DNA from: Solilutibacter tolerans
GTDB lineage: Bacteria > Pseudomonadota > Gammaproteobacteria > Xanthomonadales > Xanthomonadaceae
Reading direction: 5' to 3'
Assembly: GCF_900155935.1 (NCBI RefSeq)
Contig: NZ_FTLW01000003.1
Coordinates: 248,001 to 312,000 of the forward strand
Length of the DNA stretch: 64,000 bases
Shown: piece after piece, positions 44,228 through 52,900 of the stretch
Layout of the letters: every line of letters begins with the position of its first letter
How positions within the stretch are numbered: the stretch's first letter is position 1
Made by a program: the position numbers and the translations under genes
Notes under the pieces: model-generated
Database searches by the model: none
Seen by the model: the letters and a program-made list of their open reading frames with translations, nothing else
What the model was told of the DNA's origin: nothing

Positions 44228-46666
44228 TCAGCCCATGCCGATCCGCCACGCCAGCCATAACGGCACACCCAGGTAACAGAGCGCACGCGCGGCGGTTTCC
44301 AGGCCGGCGCGTATCGCGATCGCCCGCGCTGGAGATGAACGTGCGAACAGCAGGCAAATCGCTTCCATCAATAACCGCAATGCACCGGCCCACAGCACCA
44401 TCGCCACGATCCAACGCACCCACCAGATACCGAGCGCGGTGAACCAGGCACCCCAGCCGTAGTTGAGCGCTTCGCCGAAGAGGCCGCCAAAGGTGATTAC
44501 CTGATGCAGGCGGAAGGCGATCAAGGCGGGCAGCAACGGGAACAGACCAAACTTGATCAGCGGGTGATCCAACCATGGCCGTCGCGCCAATCCGCGCGCG
44601 CGGGCCATGAGTAATGCGCGAAGACTGCGCGGATCATCGCCGAGGCGGGCCTGCATCGCCCGGACCAAGGTGCCCGGGTCCACCCCTGCGATCGCGCGTT
44701 TGCCTACGCCTTCCACTTCCACCGTCGCACCTTCATCGGGCAAAGGAAGCGCCCAGGGCTGCAATGCGCTGCCGACAAGACGAAAAGTTTGGCCGCGCTT
44801 GATAAGCGAAAGACCATCACTGGCTTGGACAAGTCGCGCGACGTGGAGGCGGCGTATCAACCAAGCCATCGCCTCGGGCAGCAACACCAGCCACGCGAAG
44901 GTGCGCAGTTGAGTGAGAACGCGATCCTGCCCCGCATCGCCCAACCACCAGGCAATGATCATCCACAGCACCGCGATGCGCGAAAACATCCGCAGCAAGG
45001 CGATCGACACACGCCACGGCGGTGTCATCATCGCGACGCGAAGTGGCAGCGCCAATGCCGCATCGTCACGGGATGGACGTGGATGACGCGCGCGCCAGCG
45101 TGACCAGGAGGCGATTATCACCAGGCCCATCAAAAAGACCCCTGCAGCCTTGCCCAGCCAATCCCCCCAAGCGCGCATCAGGGTGAACGGAGGGGGCATC
45201 GCCGTGACTTCGCCGATCAGCAGGGCTTGTTCGTTCATGCCGGTCGATGCTGTGATCTGACCTGTCGCATCCAACACGGCGCTGATGCCATTAGTGGTGA
45301 CGCGCAACTGCGGCAGCCGCGTTTCGATACTGCGGAACGCCGCGACCTGCAGATGCAGCTGCGCGCCCAGTGGATGACGCGTGAACCAGCTGTCATTGGA
45401 CATGCCGAGCAAGGCTTCGGCCCCCAAGCGTGCGCCATCAATGGCCAGGCCCGGGTCGACATCGTCCAGGCAAATCAGCACTTGCACCGGCACTTCGCGA
45501 CCATCGGCCAGACGCAGCGGCATCACCCGCGCGCCACTGCCCTTCTGCCACGCACCCGCCCACGGCAGGGCATCACGCAGACCAAGCCGCTCCAGCCACG
45601 CGGGCATATATTCGGTGAGCAGAAACAGGCGCGTCTTCCGATAGAAGCCCAGCGGTGGCGCACCCGGTGCGATGAACGCCGCCGCGTTGTATTCACCGGC
45701 AGTGTCGGTGTCATAGGTGCCGAATACCAGCGGCACGCCGGCAGCATCGACGAAATCGATGATCTCGCGATCAAACGCCGCGCCGTCATCGCTCTTGGGC
45801 TGACCAAAGGTGGTTGGATAGATCGTCTCCGACCACAACAGGGCATCCACCTGTCCGGTTTTAGCCAGTGGATAGGACAGGGAGAAATGCGTGTCGAGGA
45901 CGCGCCTCACGACTTCGTAGCCACCAACTTCGGCACGCAGGCGGTCGTAATCGATGATGTTCGATTGCACCATGCCGATCCGCAGTGGAGGCGTATCGGC
46001 ATTCTTGGGCGATGGCAACATCGACAAGCGCAGCGCGCCATAACCGGTCAGCAGGAGCGGGATGGCGAGCGCCACCGCCAGCGGTGCGACCCATTCGCGC
46101 ACGGACAGGCGACGCCGTGTCCACGCCATCGCGATGCCTTCGTTGGCCGCGATCAGCAAAAAGCTCAAACCTGCGGCGCCCGCGACATCGGCGAATTGGC
46201 GCAGCCACCTTGCCGGATACAGACCGTGGCCGATGGTGTCGCCTAAGAGCTTCGGCCATAGCCATTCGGTAGCCACCCACGCCGATGCACCGACCATCGC
46301 CACCATCCACGGGCCCAGCCGACGTGAGGCAATTCGCCTTGCCCATGCGTAAATGATGAATTGCGGTTGCAGCAATGGCGCGGCGATGACCAGCACCAGC
46401 ATCGCAAGGATCGGCGACAAGGCGAGGTAGTCGGCGATGGCGGACGCGAACCAGCTGAAGGTCGTCAGCACACAGGCGATGCTCATCGCCCAAGCACTCA
46501 GCAGCGTGCCGCGCAGGCGCGGACATGCCGCAAGACTGACAAGCCATGGCAGCAGGGCGACGAAACCGAGCACGAAGCCCCATCCACCCCGTGCATACAC
46601 ACCCAGCAACACGGCGCTGGAAGCGAGACCGGCCAGCGCTCGCCAGCCGGAAAGCAATCGACTCAT
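44228..46666 (-). CDS. Apolipoprotein N-acyltransferase-like protein with extra C-terminal membrane domain
   Basis: An 812-residue protein, about 300 longer than ordinary Lnt. Residues 1-215 hold the N-terminal membrane helices. Residues about 227-490 are a carbon-nitrogen hydrolase domain with the catalytic triad positions E280 (LLWSETIYP), K344 (FYRKTRLFLL) and C399 (VLICLDD), plus the active-site E352 in TEYMP. The usual CYE around the cysteine is CLD here. The extra part (about 500-812) has four or more membrane helices and a soluble stretch (SLIKRGQTFRLVGSALQPW onward). It follows a small anchored protein and an SGNH hydrolase on the same strand. Probably an acyltransferase of lipoproteins; specialised use is inferred. 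Confidence 0.78.
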   Translation of the reverse strand: MSRLLSGWRALAGLASSAVLLGVYARGGWGFVLGFVALLPWLVSLAACPRLRGTLLSAWAMSIACVLTTFSWFASAIADYLALSPILAMLVLVIAAPLLQPQFIIYAWARRIASRRLGPWMVAMVGASAWVATEWLWPKLLGDTIGHGLYPARWLRQFADVAGAAGLSFLLIAANEGIAMAWTRRRLSVREWVAPLAVALAIPLLLTGYGALRLSMLPSPKNADTPPLRIGMVQSNIIDYDRLRAEVGGYEVVRRVLDTHFSLSYPLAKTGQVDALLWSETIYPTTFGQPKSDDGAAFDREIIDFVDAAGVPLVFGTYDTDTAGEYNAAAFIAPGAPPLGFYRKTRLFLLTEYMPAWLERLGLRDALPWAGAWQKGSGARVMPLRLADGREVPVQVLICLDDVDPGLAIDGARLGAEALLGMSNDSWFTRHPLGAQLHLQVAAFRSIETRLPQLRVTTNGISAVLDATGQITASTGMNEQALLIGEVTAMPPPFTLMRAWGDWLGKAAGVFLMGLVIIASWSRWRARHPRPSRDDAALALPLRVAMMTPPWRVSIALLRMFSRIAVLWMIIAWWLGDAGQDRVLTQLRTFAWLVLLPEAMAWLIRRLHVARLVQASDGLSLIKRGQTFRLVGSALQPWALPLPDEGATVEVEGVGKRAIAGVDPGTLVRAMQARLGDDPRSLRALLMARARGLARRPWLDHPLIKFGLFPLLPALIAFRLHQVITFGGLFGEALNYGWGAWFTALGIWWVRWIVAMVLWAGALRLLMEAICLLFARSSPARAIAIRAGLETAARALCYLGVPLWLAWRIGMG

Positions 46667-46678
46667 CGGGTCACTCGG

Positions 46679-47248
46679 TCAGCCCGCGGGTGGCGGGATA
46701 CGGATCATCCGGATCTTGAGTCCGGGCGGCGCGTATTCGGGCGGTACCACGCGATTCTCGGGGACCGGAATCGGGTTGCCTTTCGCATCGTAAAAATCGT
46801 AGTCGGGCGAAAACATCAGGATGGGCTCGATGCGTTGACCATCGTCGGTGGCCTGGCCGTGGCGCACGAATCCTTCGGGTAACGGAAAGTCCTCGGGCAC
46901 CGCGATACCGATCAGCGGCGGGCTGGTTCCGGGTGGATTGAACGCGGCGATGCCGGTGTTGATCCCGGCAGCGCGCAAGCGGGCGATCACCTCAGCCGCG
47001 CCCGGATTTTGCCCGGGCGGGATGAAGTCCTTGAGGTCCGGCGTGGTATCGCCAGGCTCGATTGCCGTAGCCATGGTGGCGTCCGGTGCACCCAGGTCAT
47101 TTGCCTGCCCCGTGCCTGCAGGCGATGTCGCATCGCCATTGGTTTGGGCAGCAGCAGGACCAGCTGGGGTACGCGGTTTCATCCGCATGCAACCGTACCC
47201 GCCGAGCGCGAGCAACACCGCACCCAGCGCTAGCCAGACGTATCGCAT
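46679..47248 (-). CDS. Small membrane-anchored or lipoprotein-like exported protein
   Basis: About 188 residues: a short hydrophobic segment (MRYVWLALGAVLLALGGYGC), then a Gly/Pro/Thr-rich linker. The linker leads into a conserved-looking C-terminal region (PEDFPLPEGFVRHGQATDDGQ, PDYDFYDAKGNPIPV, EYAPPGLKIRMIRIPP). The GYGC could be a lipobox but lacks the usual Leu at -3, so it may stay anchored by the helix. The ATG at 47248 is chosen because a hairpin occupies 47258-47282; ATG 47314 would add 22 residues. No known family is recognised. It ends 12 bp before the Lnt-like gene. Confidence 0.65.
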   Translation of the reverse strand: MRYVWLALGAVLLALGGYGCMRMKPRTPAGPAAAQTNGDATSPAGTGQANDLGAPDATMATAIEPGDTTPDLKDFIPPGQNPGAAEVIARLRAAGINTGIAAFNPPGTSPPLIGIAVPEDFPLPEGFVRHGQATDDGQRIEPILMFSPDYDFYDAKGNPIPVPENRVVPPEYAPPGLKIRMIRIPPPAG

Positions 47249-47257
47249 CAGGCCACG

Positions 47258-47282
47258 CCCGCCTGCGTGTTGTGCAGGCGGG
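47258..47282. terminator. Hairpin between the SGNH hydrolase and the small anchored protein gene
   Basis: CCCGCCTGC (47258-47266) and GCAGGCGGG (47274-47282) form a perfect 9-bp stem with a 7-base loop. There is no T run, so it may attenuate or protect mRNA rather than terminate fully. Confidence 0.5.
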
Positions 47283-47323
47283 ATATCCGAGCCTTGTCCA
47301 TCATCGACGGGCATGGTGCGCGA

Positions 47324-48412
47324 TCAGGGTGCGGACGGGCCGCGCGTAGAGAGCACCCAGCCCATGCGCTCGTGGCCGTACTGGTTCCAGATCGGGCTAC
47401 GGCCGTTGGTGTAACTGGTGTAACGCGGCCCCCCGCTGCCGGTCGAGCCGCCCCAGATACCGGCCGAGACCGTGCCACCGGTGTAGGTCGGATGCACGTC
47501 ATCGGACTGGATGTAATCGAAGCTGCTGGAGGACGAGACGAAGTGCGAATTGGCATCGCGCAGCGTCGAGCGCAGGGTGGAGCTGATGCGCGTGACATAG
47601 CTCGATTCGCTCTCGCCGGCGACGTAGCGGATCGCATCGGAATCGATGCTGCCATCGCCATTGCTGTCGTAATCGCCTGCCATGTACTCGGCGAAGCTGT
47701 CGACACACTGGAAACCCTTCTGCCGCGCGTACTCGCACATCCAGTAATTCATGCGCGACATCGCCACCAGGAACCTGTCACGCAAGTTGACCTTGGTGCC
47801 GGTGGCCGGGTCATTGCAGGAACTTTGCACGTTGTCCGCGTTGTAGCCGGGGTAGTACAGGTTGCTGATGACCTTGAGTTTGACGCCCGGGTAGGCATTC
47901 GCGTTGATGAAGTCCATCGAGGCAGCGACATAGGTCTTGCAGTTCTGCACCGCGGTTTCCAGCACGTTGAAATTGCAGGTGCCGGTCTGGTCCTTGAACG
48001 CGGTTCGTGCCTGCAAACCATCGTTGCCGCACATCTCGAAGGTCACCACACGCGTTGAGCTCGCCTGCATGTAGGACTTCTCGGCGACGATCTTGTTCTG
48101 ATAGACATCCGATGCCACTGCACCGGACTTGGCACGACGGATGTTTTCGACATCGGTCCGCCACGCGGCGGACAGGTATTCCGATTCGACTGTCGGCGCG
48201 GAGTAGCGAGCCGCGTTGCTGATGGAACCGTTGTAGCCGGCGTAGATCGAATCGCCGTAGGCGACGACGCGGTACTTGGTGCTGGAATCGGAACGATTCA
48301 CCGTCCATGACACGTTTTGGGACAAGGTGCTGGCCATCGCAGGCAGGGCGATGGTGAAAGCGAGCAAGGCGGAGGACAGCAGGCGAAACGAATTGCCGAA
48401 GCGAATGGCCAT
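47324..48412 (-). CDS. Secreted SGNH/GDSL-type hydrolase
   Basis: A 362-residue exported esterase-like protein. The signal peptide runs to about AMAS (residue 28). SGNH block I is VVAYGDSIYAGYNG (catalytic Ser), block III is FEMCGNDGLQ (G-N-D), and block V is SDDVHPTYTGG (catalytic D-x-x-H). An EF-hand-like loop, DYDSNGDGSIDSD, suggests calcium binding. Several cysteines in the mature part could form disulfides. GGGA lies about 7 bases upstream of the ATG. The substrate (lipid, acetylated glycan) is undetermined. A striking 15-bp palindrome lies upstream. Confidence 0.85.
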   Translation of the reverse strand: MAIRFGNSFRLLSSALLAFTIALPAMASTLSQNVSWTVNRSDSSTKYRVVAYGDSIYAGYNGSISNAARYSAPTVESEYLSAAWRTDVENIRRAKSGAVASDVYQNKIVAEKSYMQASSTRVVTFEMCGNDGLQARTAFKDQTGTCNFNVLETAVQNCKTYVAASMDFINANAYPGVKLKVISNLYYPGYNADNVQSSCNDPATGTKVNLRDRFLVAMSRMNYWMCEYARQKGFQCVDSFAEYMAGDYDSNGDGSIDSDAIRYVAGESESSYVTRISSTLRSTLRDANSHFVSSSSSFDYIQSDDVHPTYTGGTVSAGIWGGSTGSGGPRYTSYTNGRSPIWNQYGHERMGWVLSTRGPSAP

Positions 48413-48588
48413 GGCGGTTTCCCGTAGAGGTATATAGGCGGACGCCCCGGGGGTTGGCCCGATGGCGGCGGATCAAGTGATGCGGTCCCTCTGAAGCAGA
48501 TACGCCGCGGACTCTCCCCTTCCATGGCGCCGTCGAAACGTACGCCCGCGTACCCTGTGCCGTCAATAGCCCCAAGCAAATTCCGCAA

Positions 48589-48626
48589 CGCAACAAAAGT
48601 GCTTGTTTTCCAGCACTTTTGTTGCG
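48589..48626. repeat. Perfect 15-bp inverted repeat upstream of the SGNH hydrolase
   Basis: CGCAACAAAAGTGCT (48589-48603) and AGCACTTTTGTTGCG (48612-48626) are exact reverse complements separated by 8 bases. The T-rich right arm and lack of a following T run make it unlike an ordinary terminator. It lies about 180 bp before the SGNH start and could be an operator or a structured RNA element. Confidence 0.85.
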
Positions 48627-48671
48627 GCGCGGCAAATCTCACGTACCCATTCGAAACATCATCACCAGCAA

Positions 48672-48697
48672 GAAGGGCCGCATCGCTGCGGCCCTTC
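48672..48697 (-). terminator. Terminator of the S9 peptidase gene
   Basis: GAAGGGCCGCA (48672-48682) and TGCGGCCCTTC (48687-48697) form a perfect 11-bp stem with a 4-base loop, 25 bp past the peptidase stop; on the minus strand TTGC follows, so the U tract is weak. Confidence 0.7.
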
Positions 48698-48721
48698 GTA
48701 GATCACATTTGCTAATTAGGG

Positions 48722-51169
48722 TTATTTCGCCGGCTTGGCGTTCTTGACGTACTTCTCCAGCCAGTCGTTCGACTCGGCCAGCATCGTCATGATCGATTCG
48801 CGGGCGCGGTAGCCGTGCGACTCGTTGGGCAGCATCACCAGACGCGCGTTGCCGCCCAAGCCTTTCACCGCGGCGAACATGCGCTCGCTCTGGATCGGGA
48901 AAGTGCCGGAGTTGTTGTCCTGCTCGCCATGGATCATCAGCAACGCATCCTTGATCTTGTCGGCGTGATTGAACGGCGACATCGCGGCGTAGATGTTGCC
49001 GGCCTGCCAGAAATTGCGCTCCTCGGCTTGGAAGCCAAACGGTGTCAATGTGCGGTTGTAGGCACCACTGCGCGCGATGCCGGCCTTGAACAGGCGCGTG
49101 TGCGCGAGCAAATTTGCTGTCATGAACGCGCCGTACGAGTGCCCGCCCACCGCAATGCGGTTGCGATCACCCACACCGCGACGAACGACTTCATCGACCG
49201 CCGCTTCGGCATTGGCGGTGAGCTGCTGCACGTAGGTGTCATTGGGTTCGGCGTCGCCCTCGCCCACGATCGGCATGCTGGGGTCATCCAGCACCGCATA
49301 GCCCATCGCCAGGAACGGCAGCGGGCCCCAGTAGCTGATCGCATTGAAGCGATACGGCGAATCGGTAACCTGGCTCGCGGCGGCAGCCGATTTGAACTCG
49401 GCCGGATACGCCCACATCAAGAGCGGCAACGGACCATCACGCTTGGCGTCATAACCCGGCGGCAGGTACAGCGTGCCGGTGAGATCGACGCCATCCTTGC
49501 GCTTGTAGCGAATCAGTTCCTTCTGCACATCGCGCAACTGCGGCGTGGGATGCGCGAATTTGGTCAACGCAACCGGCGCCGCATCGCTACCCAGCGTGCG
49601 CAGGTAGAAGTTGGGACGTTCGGTTGGTGATTCACGTGTGGTGAGGATGCGCGAAGCGTTCGTATCCAGCATCGCCAAGGGACGTTCGTACTGCTGCCCG
49701 CTGGAATGGAACAGGCGCGTGGTTTCACCCGACTCGATGGCTTGACGATCCAGGAATGGACGGTCACCTTCGGGCGAAGCACCATCACCGATGCGATAGA
49801 TCTGCGCGCCATCGGTCGAGGTCAACAACACCGATTGACCGCGCGCATCCAGTGTTGTCACCGGCGAACCTTTGTCGGCATAGCGATCTTCCGCACTGCC
49901 TTCTTCGAATACTTTTGGCGCGGCCCCCACGACATCCGGCTGCAAGCGCCAAGTCTTGTATCGACGCGTCTTCCACCAATATTCGGTGAGCAAAGCCAAA
50001 TCGCCACGACCCCAATTGGTGCCGGCGTAGCGCATCGACAATTCCGCGAGCACCTGCGGCTTGCCCGAGAACGGCGCCGCTTGTTGATAGACGATGTCGC
50101 GCACAGCCGCCTCGCGCGCTGGGTCACCGCCGTCCTGTGCCTCGGCCCAAACGAGCGTGGCCGGGGCGTCGTTGCGCCATTCGACCCGGCGCACGCCGGT
50201 CGGCACTGCGTCATTGCCAGTCGGCAAGCCTTCAACCAAAGGCAGCTTGGCAACGGTATGGGTCACCTTGCCGCTGCGATCACGTACTTCGATCACACGC
50301 GGGAAGCTCGAAAAGGGCACCAGATAAGAGAATGGACGGGTGATGCGTTGGGTCAGGATGTGGCGACCATCCGGCGATGGCTCCAGGCCCACGTACAGGT
50401 CCGCAGCGCCGATACGCGTGACCTTGCCTTGCACATCGATCAAAGCAGGTTGCGAACGCAACAGGTATTCGAACTGCTTGGCCTGCGCATCATTGCTGAG
50501 AAGATCCTGATAGGTGCGGATACTGGTGACGCGACCATCGCTGCCGGTCTGCTGTACGTTCGGGCCGGTCGGCGTGCCATCGACCGCAGGCAAAGCGCCT
50601 TCGCCTGCCGCACGCAGATTGACCAAGAGCGCACTGCCATCGGGCATCCAGCGCCAGCCACGACCCGACACGCTGTTGAGCGATTCACGTGTCAACAGGC
50701 GGGCGTAGCGTGATGCAACATCGACCAACCACAGCGTATTGATGCCGGTGGCCGGCTCGACCTGGTTGAACGCGTAATACTTTTGATCAGGCGACCACGC
50801 GCCGCCCGCAATTGAGAGTGGCTTGGGCAAGCCTTCAATGCGCAGTTCCTTGCCGCTCGTCACATCGACCAACCAAAGATCATCGCCAAAGGTGAAGTTG
50901 CTGCGCGCGAACACTTTGGGGTGGATGCGTATGCCCGCGAGCTTGAGCTCCGGCTGGGCGACCACATCGATGCCGGGCAAACCGGGCATGCCGGTGAAGG
51001 CGATCAGGTCGCGGCGCGGGCTGAGCGAAGCCTGCGGCGTGCGCGGGGCATCGACGATGGCCTTGAGCGCATCTGGCGGCTCCCGATAGCCCGATTGAGC
51101 GAAGCCGGCGAGCGGCACGAAACACAGCAACGCGGCGAGCGACAGCCGCGCAAGATGACGAAGGCGCAT
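48722..51169 (-). CDS. Exported prolyl oligopeptidase-family (S9) serine peptidase
   Basis: An 815-residue protein with a signal peptide (MRLRHLARLSLAALLCFVPL..FAQS), an N-terminal beta-propeller-like region (about residues 50-520) and a C-terminal alpha/beta-hydrolase domain (about 560-815). The nucleophile motif is VGGHSYGAFM, the Asp lies in LLMIHGEQDNN and the His in LPNESHGYRARE. The sequence looks like the glutamyl endopeptidase/acylaminoacyl peptidase (S9D/S9C) branch, acting on peptides in the periplasm or outside. GGGAAAT precedes the ATG. It is transcribed alone, divergent from ahcY. Confidence 0.9.
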   Translation of the reverse strand: MRLRHLARLSLAALLCFVPLAGFAQSGYREPPDALKAIVDAPRTPQASLSPRRDLIAFTGMPGLPGIDVVAQPELKLAGIRIHPKVFARSNFTFGDDLWLVDVTSGKELRIEGLPKPLSIAGGAWSPDQKYYAFNQVEPATGINTLWLVDVASRYARLLTRESLNSVSGRGWRWMPDGSALLVNLRAAGEGALPAVDGTPTGPNVQQTGSDGRVTSIRTYQDLLSNDAQAKQFEYLLRSQPALIDVQGKVTRIGAADLYVGLEPSPDGRHILTQRITRPFSYLVPFSSFPRVIEVRDRSGKVTHTVAKLPLVEGLPTGNDAVPTGVRRVEWRNDAPATLVWAEAQDGGDPAREAAVRDIVYQQAAPFSGKPQVLAELSMRYAGTNWGRGDLALLTEYWWKTRRYKTWRLQPDVVGAAPKVFEEGSAEDRYADKGSPVTTLDARGQSVLLTSTDGAQIYRIGDGASPEGDRPFLDRQAIESGETTRLFHSSGQQYERPLAMLDTNASRILTTRESPTERPNFYLRTLGSDAAPVALTKFAHPTPQLRDVQKELIRYKRKDGVDLTGTLYLPPGYDAKRDGPLPLLMWAYPAEFKSAAAASQVTDSPYRFNAISYWGPLPFLAMGYAVLDDPSMPIVGEGDAEPNDTYVQQLTANAEAAVDEVVRRGVGDRNRIAVGGHSYGAFMTANLLAHTRLFKAGIARSGAYNRTLTPFGFQAEERNFWQAGNIYAAMSPFNHADKIKDALLMIHGEQDNNSGTFPIQSERMFAAVKGLGGNARLVMLPNESHGYRARESIMTMLAESNDWLEKYVKNAKPAK

Positions 51170-51280
51170 CGGTATTTCCCCGTGAATATCCAAGCCCAGC
51201 ATGGCCTGACCGGGACGCGAGCGGATGGCCCACAAGTCATGTCAGGCCCGGTTATTCATCCCTCCATCCCGACAAAGCGA

Positions 51281-51286
51281 TATACT
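51281..51286 (+). promoter_or_regulatory. Probable -10 element of ahcY
   Basis: TATACT sits 7-12 bases before the start of the SAH riboswitch, as expected if transcription begins near 51293. A good -35 element is not evident. Confidence 0.5.
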
Positions 51287-51292
51287 ACGCAG

Positions 51293-51361
51293 ACCGAGGG
51301 GCGCTGCGATGGCCGGGTTCTAATCACCCGCCACCAGGCTCGGTACGACAACGGCGCCCGT
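51293..51361 (+). ncRNA. S-adenosylhomocysteine (SAH) riboswitch
   Basis: The ahcY leader matches the SAH aptamer: ACCGAGGGGCGCTGCGA (51293 onward), CCAGGCTCGGT and AACGGCGCCCG. ACCGAG pairs with CTCGGT (51339-51344) as P1, CGGGT with ACCCG as P2, and GGGCGC (51299-51304) with GCGCCC (51354-51359) as the pseudoknot. Binding of SAH turns on ahcY in known cases. Confidence 0.95.
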
Positions 51362-51392
51362 GACCGCATTCCACCGCATTCACGGAGCCCAT

Positions 51393-52838
51393 ATGAACGC
51401 ACAAGCCAAAACTTTTTCGCAGGACGGCGACTACAAGGTCGCCGACATCTCGCTGGCCGACTGGGGCCGCAAGGAAATCGACATCGCCGAGCACGAGATG
51501 CCAGGCCTGATGTCCATCCGCCGCAAGTACCAGGCCGAAGCACCGCTGAAGGGCGTGCGCGTGACCGGCTCGCTGCACATGACCATCCAGACCGCCGTGC
51601 TGATCGAGACGCTGAAGGACATCGGCGCCGACGTGCGCTGGGCCTCGTGCAACATCTTCTCCACGCAGGACCACGCTGCGGCCGCGATCGCCGCCTCCGG
51701 CACGCCGGTGTTCGCGTGGAAGGGCGAGTCGCTGGAAGAGTATTGGGACTGCACGCTCGATGCGCTGTCCTTCCCCGACGGCAAGGGCGGCTTCCTCGGC
51801 CCGCAGCTGGTGGTGGATGACGGCGGCGACGTGACCCTGCTGATCCACAAGGGTTACGAACTGGAGAAGGGCGACGAGAGCTGGGTGAACTCCGCTTCCG
51901 GAAGCCACGAAGAGCAAGTGATCAAGAACCTGCTCAAGCGCGTCGCCAAGGAGCGTCCGGGTTACTGGACCCAGGTCGTCGCCGACTGGAAGGGCGTCTC
52001 GGAAGAAACCACCACCGGCGTGCATCGCCTCTACCAGCTGGCCGAACAGGGCAAGCTGCTGATCCCCGCGATCAACGTCAACGATTCGGTCACCAAGTCG
52101 AAGTTCGACAACCTGTACGGCTGCCGAGAGTCGCTGGCCGACGGCCTGAAGCGTGCGCTGGACGTAATGCTGGCCGGCAAGGTCGCGGTGGTCTGCGGTT
52201 ATGGCGATGTCGGCAAGGGTTCGGCGGCGTCGCTGCGTGCCTACGGCGCGCGCGTGATCGTCACCGAGATCGACCCGATCTGCGCGCTGCAGGCGGCGAT
52301 GGAAGGCTATGAGGTCAAGACCGTCGAAGACACGCTGGGCGAGGCTGATATCTACGTCACCACCACCGGCAACAAGGACATCATCACCCTCGATCACATG
52401 AAGGCGATGAAGGATCAGGCCATCGTCTGCAACATCGGCCACTTCGACAACGAGATCCAGGTCGATGCGCTGTACCAGTCGGGCGCCGTGCGTACCAACA
52501 TCAAGCCGCAGGTGGACAAGTTCACCTTCGGCAACGGCAACGCGATCTTCCTGCTCGCCGAAGGCCGCCTGGTGAACCTGGGCTGCGCGACCGGCCATCC
52601 GAGCTTCGTGATGTCGAACAGTTTCTCCAACCAGACGCTGGCGCAGATCGACCTGTGGGCCAACAAGGACAGCTACGAGTCCAAGGTCTACATCCTGCCC
52701 AAGCAACTCGATGAAGAAGTCGCGCGCCTGCACCTTGAGAAGATCGGCGTGAAGCTGACCAAGCTCAGCAAGGATCAGGCGGATTACCTGGGTGTTGCGG
52801 TCGAAGGCCCGTACAAGCCCGATCACTACCGCTACTGA
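51393..52838 (+). CDS. ahcY: S-adenosylhomocysteine hydrolase
   Basis: Hydrolyses SAH, the product of all SAM methylations, to homocysteine and adenosine using bound NAD. It has 481 residues. Signatures: [51 protein letters not shown] (signature 1, catalytic Lys/Asp), [19 protein letters not shown] (NAD loop), and C-terminal [27 protein letters not shown]. The insertion with [18 protein letters not shown] is typical of the bacterial long form. GGAG precedes the ATG by 5-6 bases. It is followed by metF after a UUCG-loop hairpin. Confidence 0.98.
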   Translation: MNAQAKTFSQDGDYKVADISLADWGRKEIDIAEHEMPGLMSIRRKYQAEAPLKGVRVTGSLHMTIQTAVLIETLKDIGADVRWASCNIFSTQDHAAAAIAASGTPVFAWKGESLEEYWDCTLDALSFPDGKGGFLGPQLVVDDGGDVTLLIHKGYELEKGDESWVNSASGSHEEQVIKNLLKRVAKERPGYWTQVVADWKGVSEETTTGVHRLYQLAEQGKLLIPAINVNDSVTKSKFDNLYGCRESLADGLKRALDVMLAGKVAVVCGYGDVGKGSAASLRAYGARVIVTEIDPICALQAAMEGYEVKTVEDTLGEADIYVTTTGNKDIITLDHMKAMKDQAIVCNIGHFDNEIQVDALYQSGAVRTNIKPQVDKFTFGNGNAIFLLAEGRLVNLGCATGHPSFVMSNSFSNQTLAQIDLWANKDSYESKVYILPKQLDEEVARLHLEKIGVKLTKLSKDQADYLGVAVEGPYKPDHYRY

Positions 52839-52848
52839 TTGCATCACG

Positions 52849-52873
52849 GCGGGCGGCTTCGGTCGCCCGCTTT
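52849..52873 (+). terminator. UUCG-tetraloop hairpin between ahcY and metF
   Basis: GCGGGCGGC (52849-52857), TTCG and GTCGCCCGC (52862-52870) form a 9-bp stem (one G-U) capped by an exceptionally stable C(UUCG)G loop, followed by only three T residues. It may set the ahcY:metF ratio. Confidence 0.65.
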
Positions 52874-52900
52874 CCCATGCACCCCGCAAGGAGCCCGGTG

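Larger units (their letters stand above)
48413..48721. other. Intergenic region with palindrome and terminator
   Basis: Contains the leader of the SGNH hydrolase gene, a perfect 15-bp inverted repeat (48589-48626) and the terminator of the leftward S9 peptidase gene (48672-48697). No gene is seen. Confidence 0.6.
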
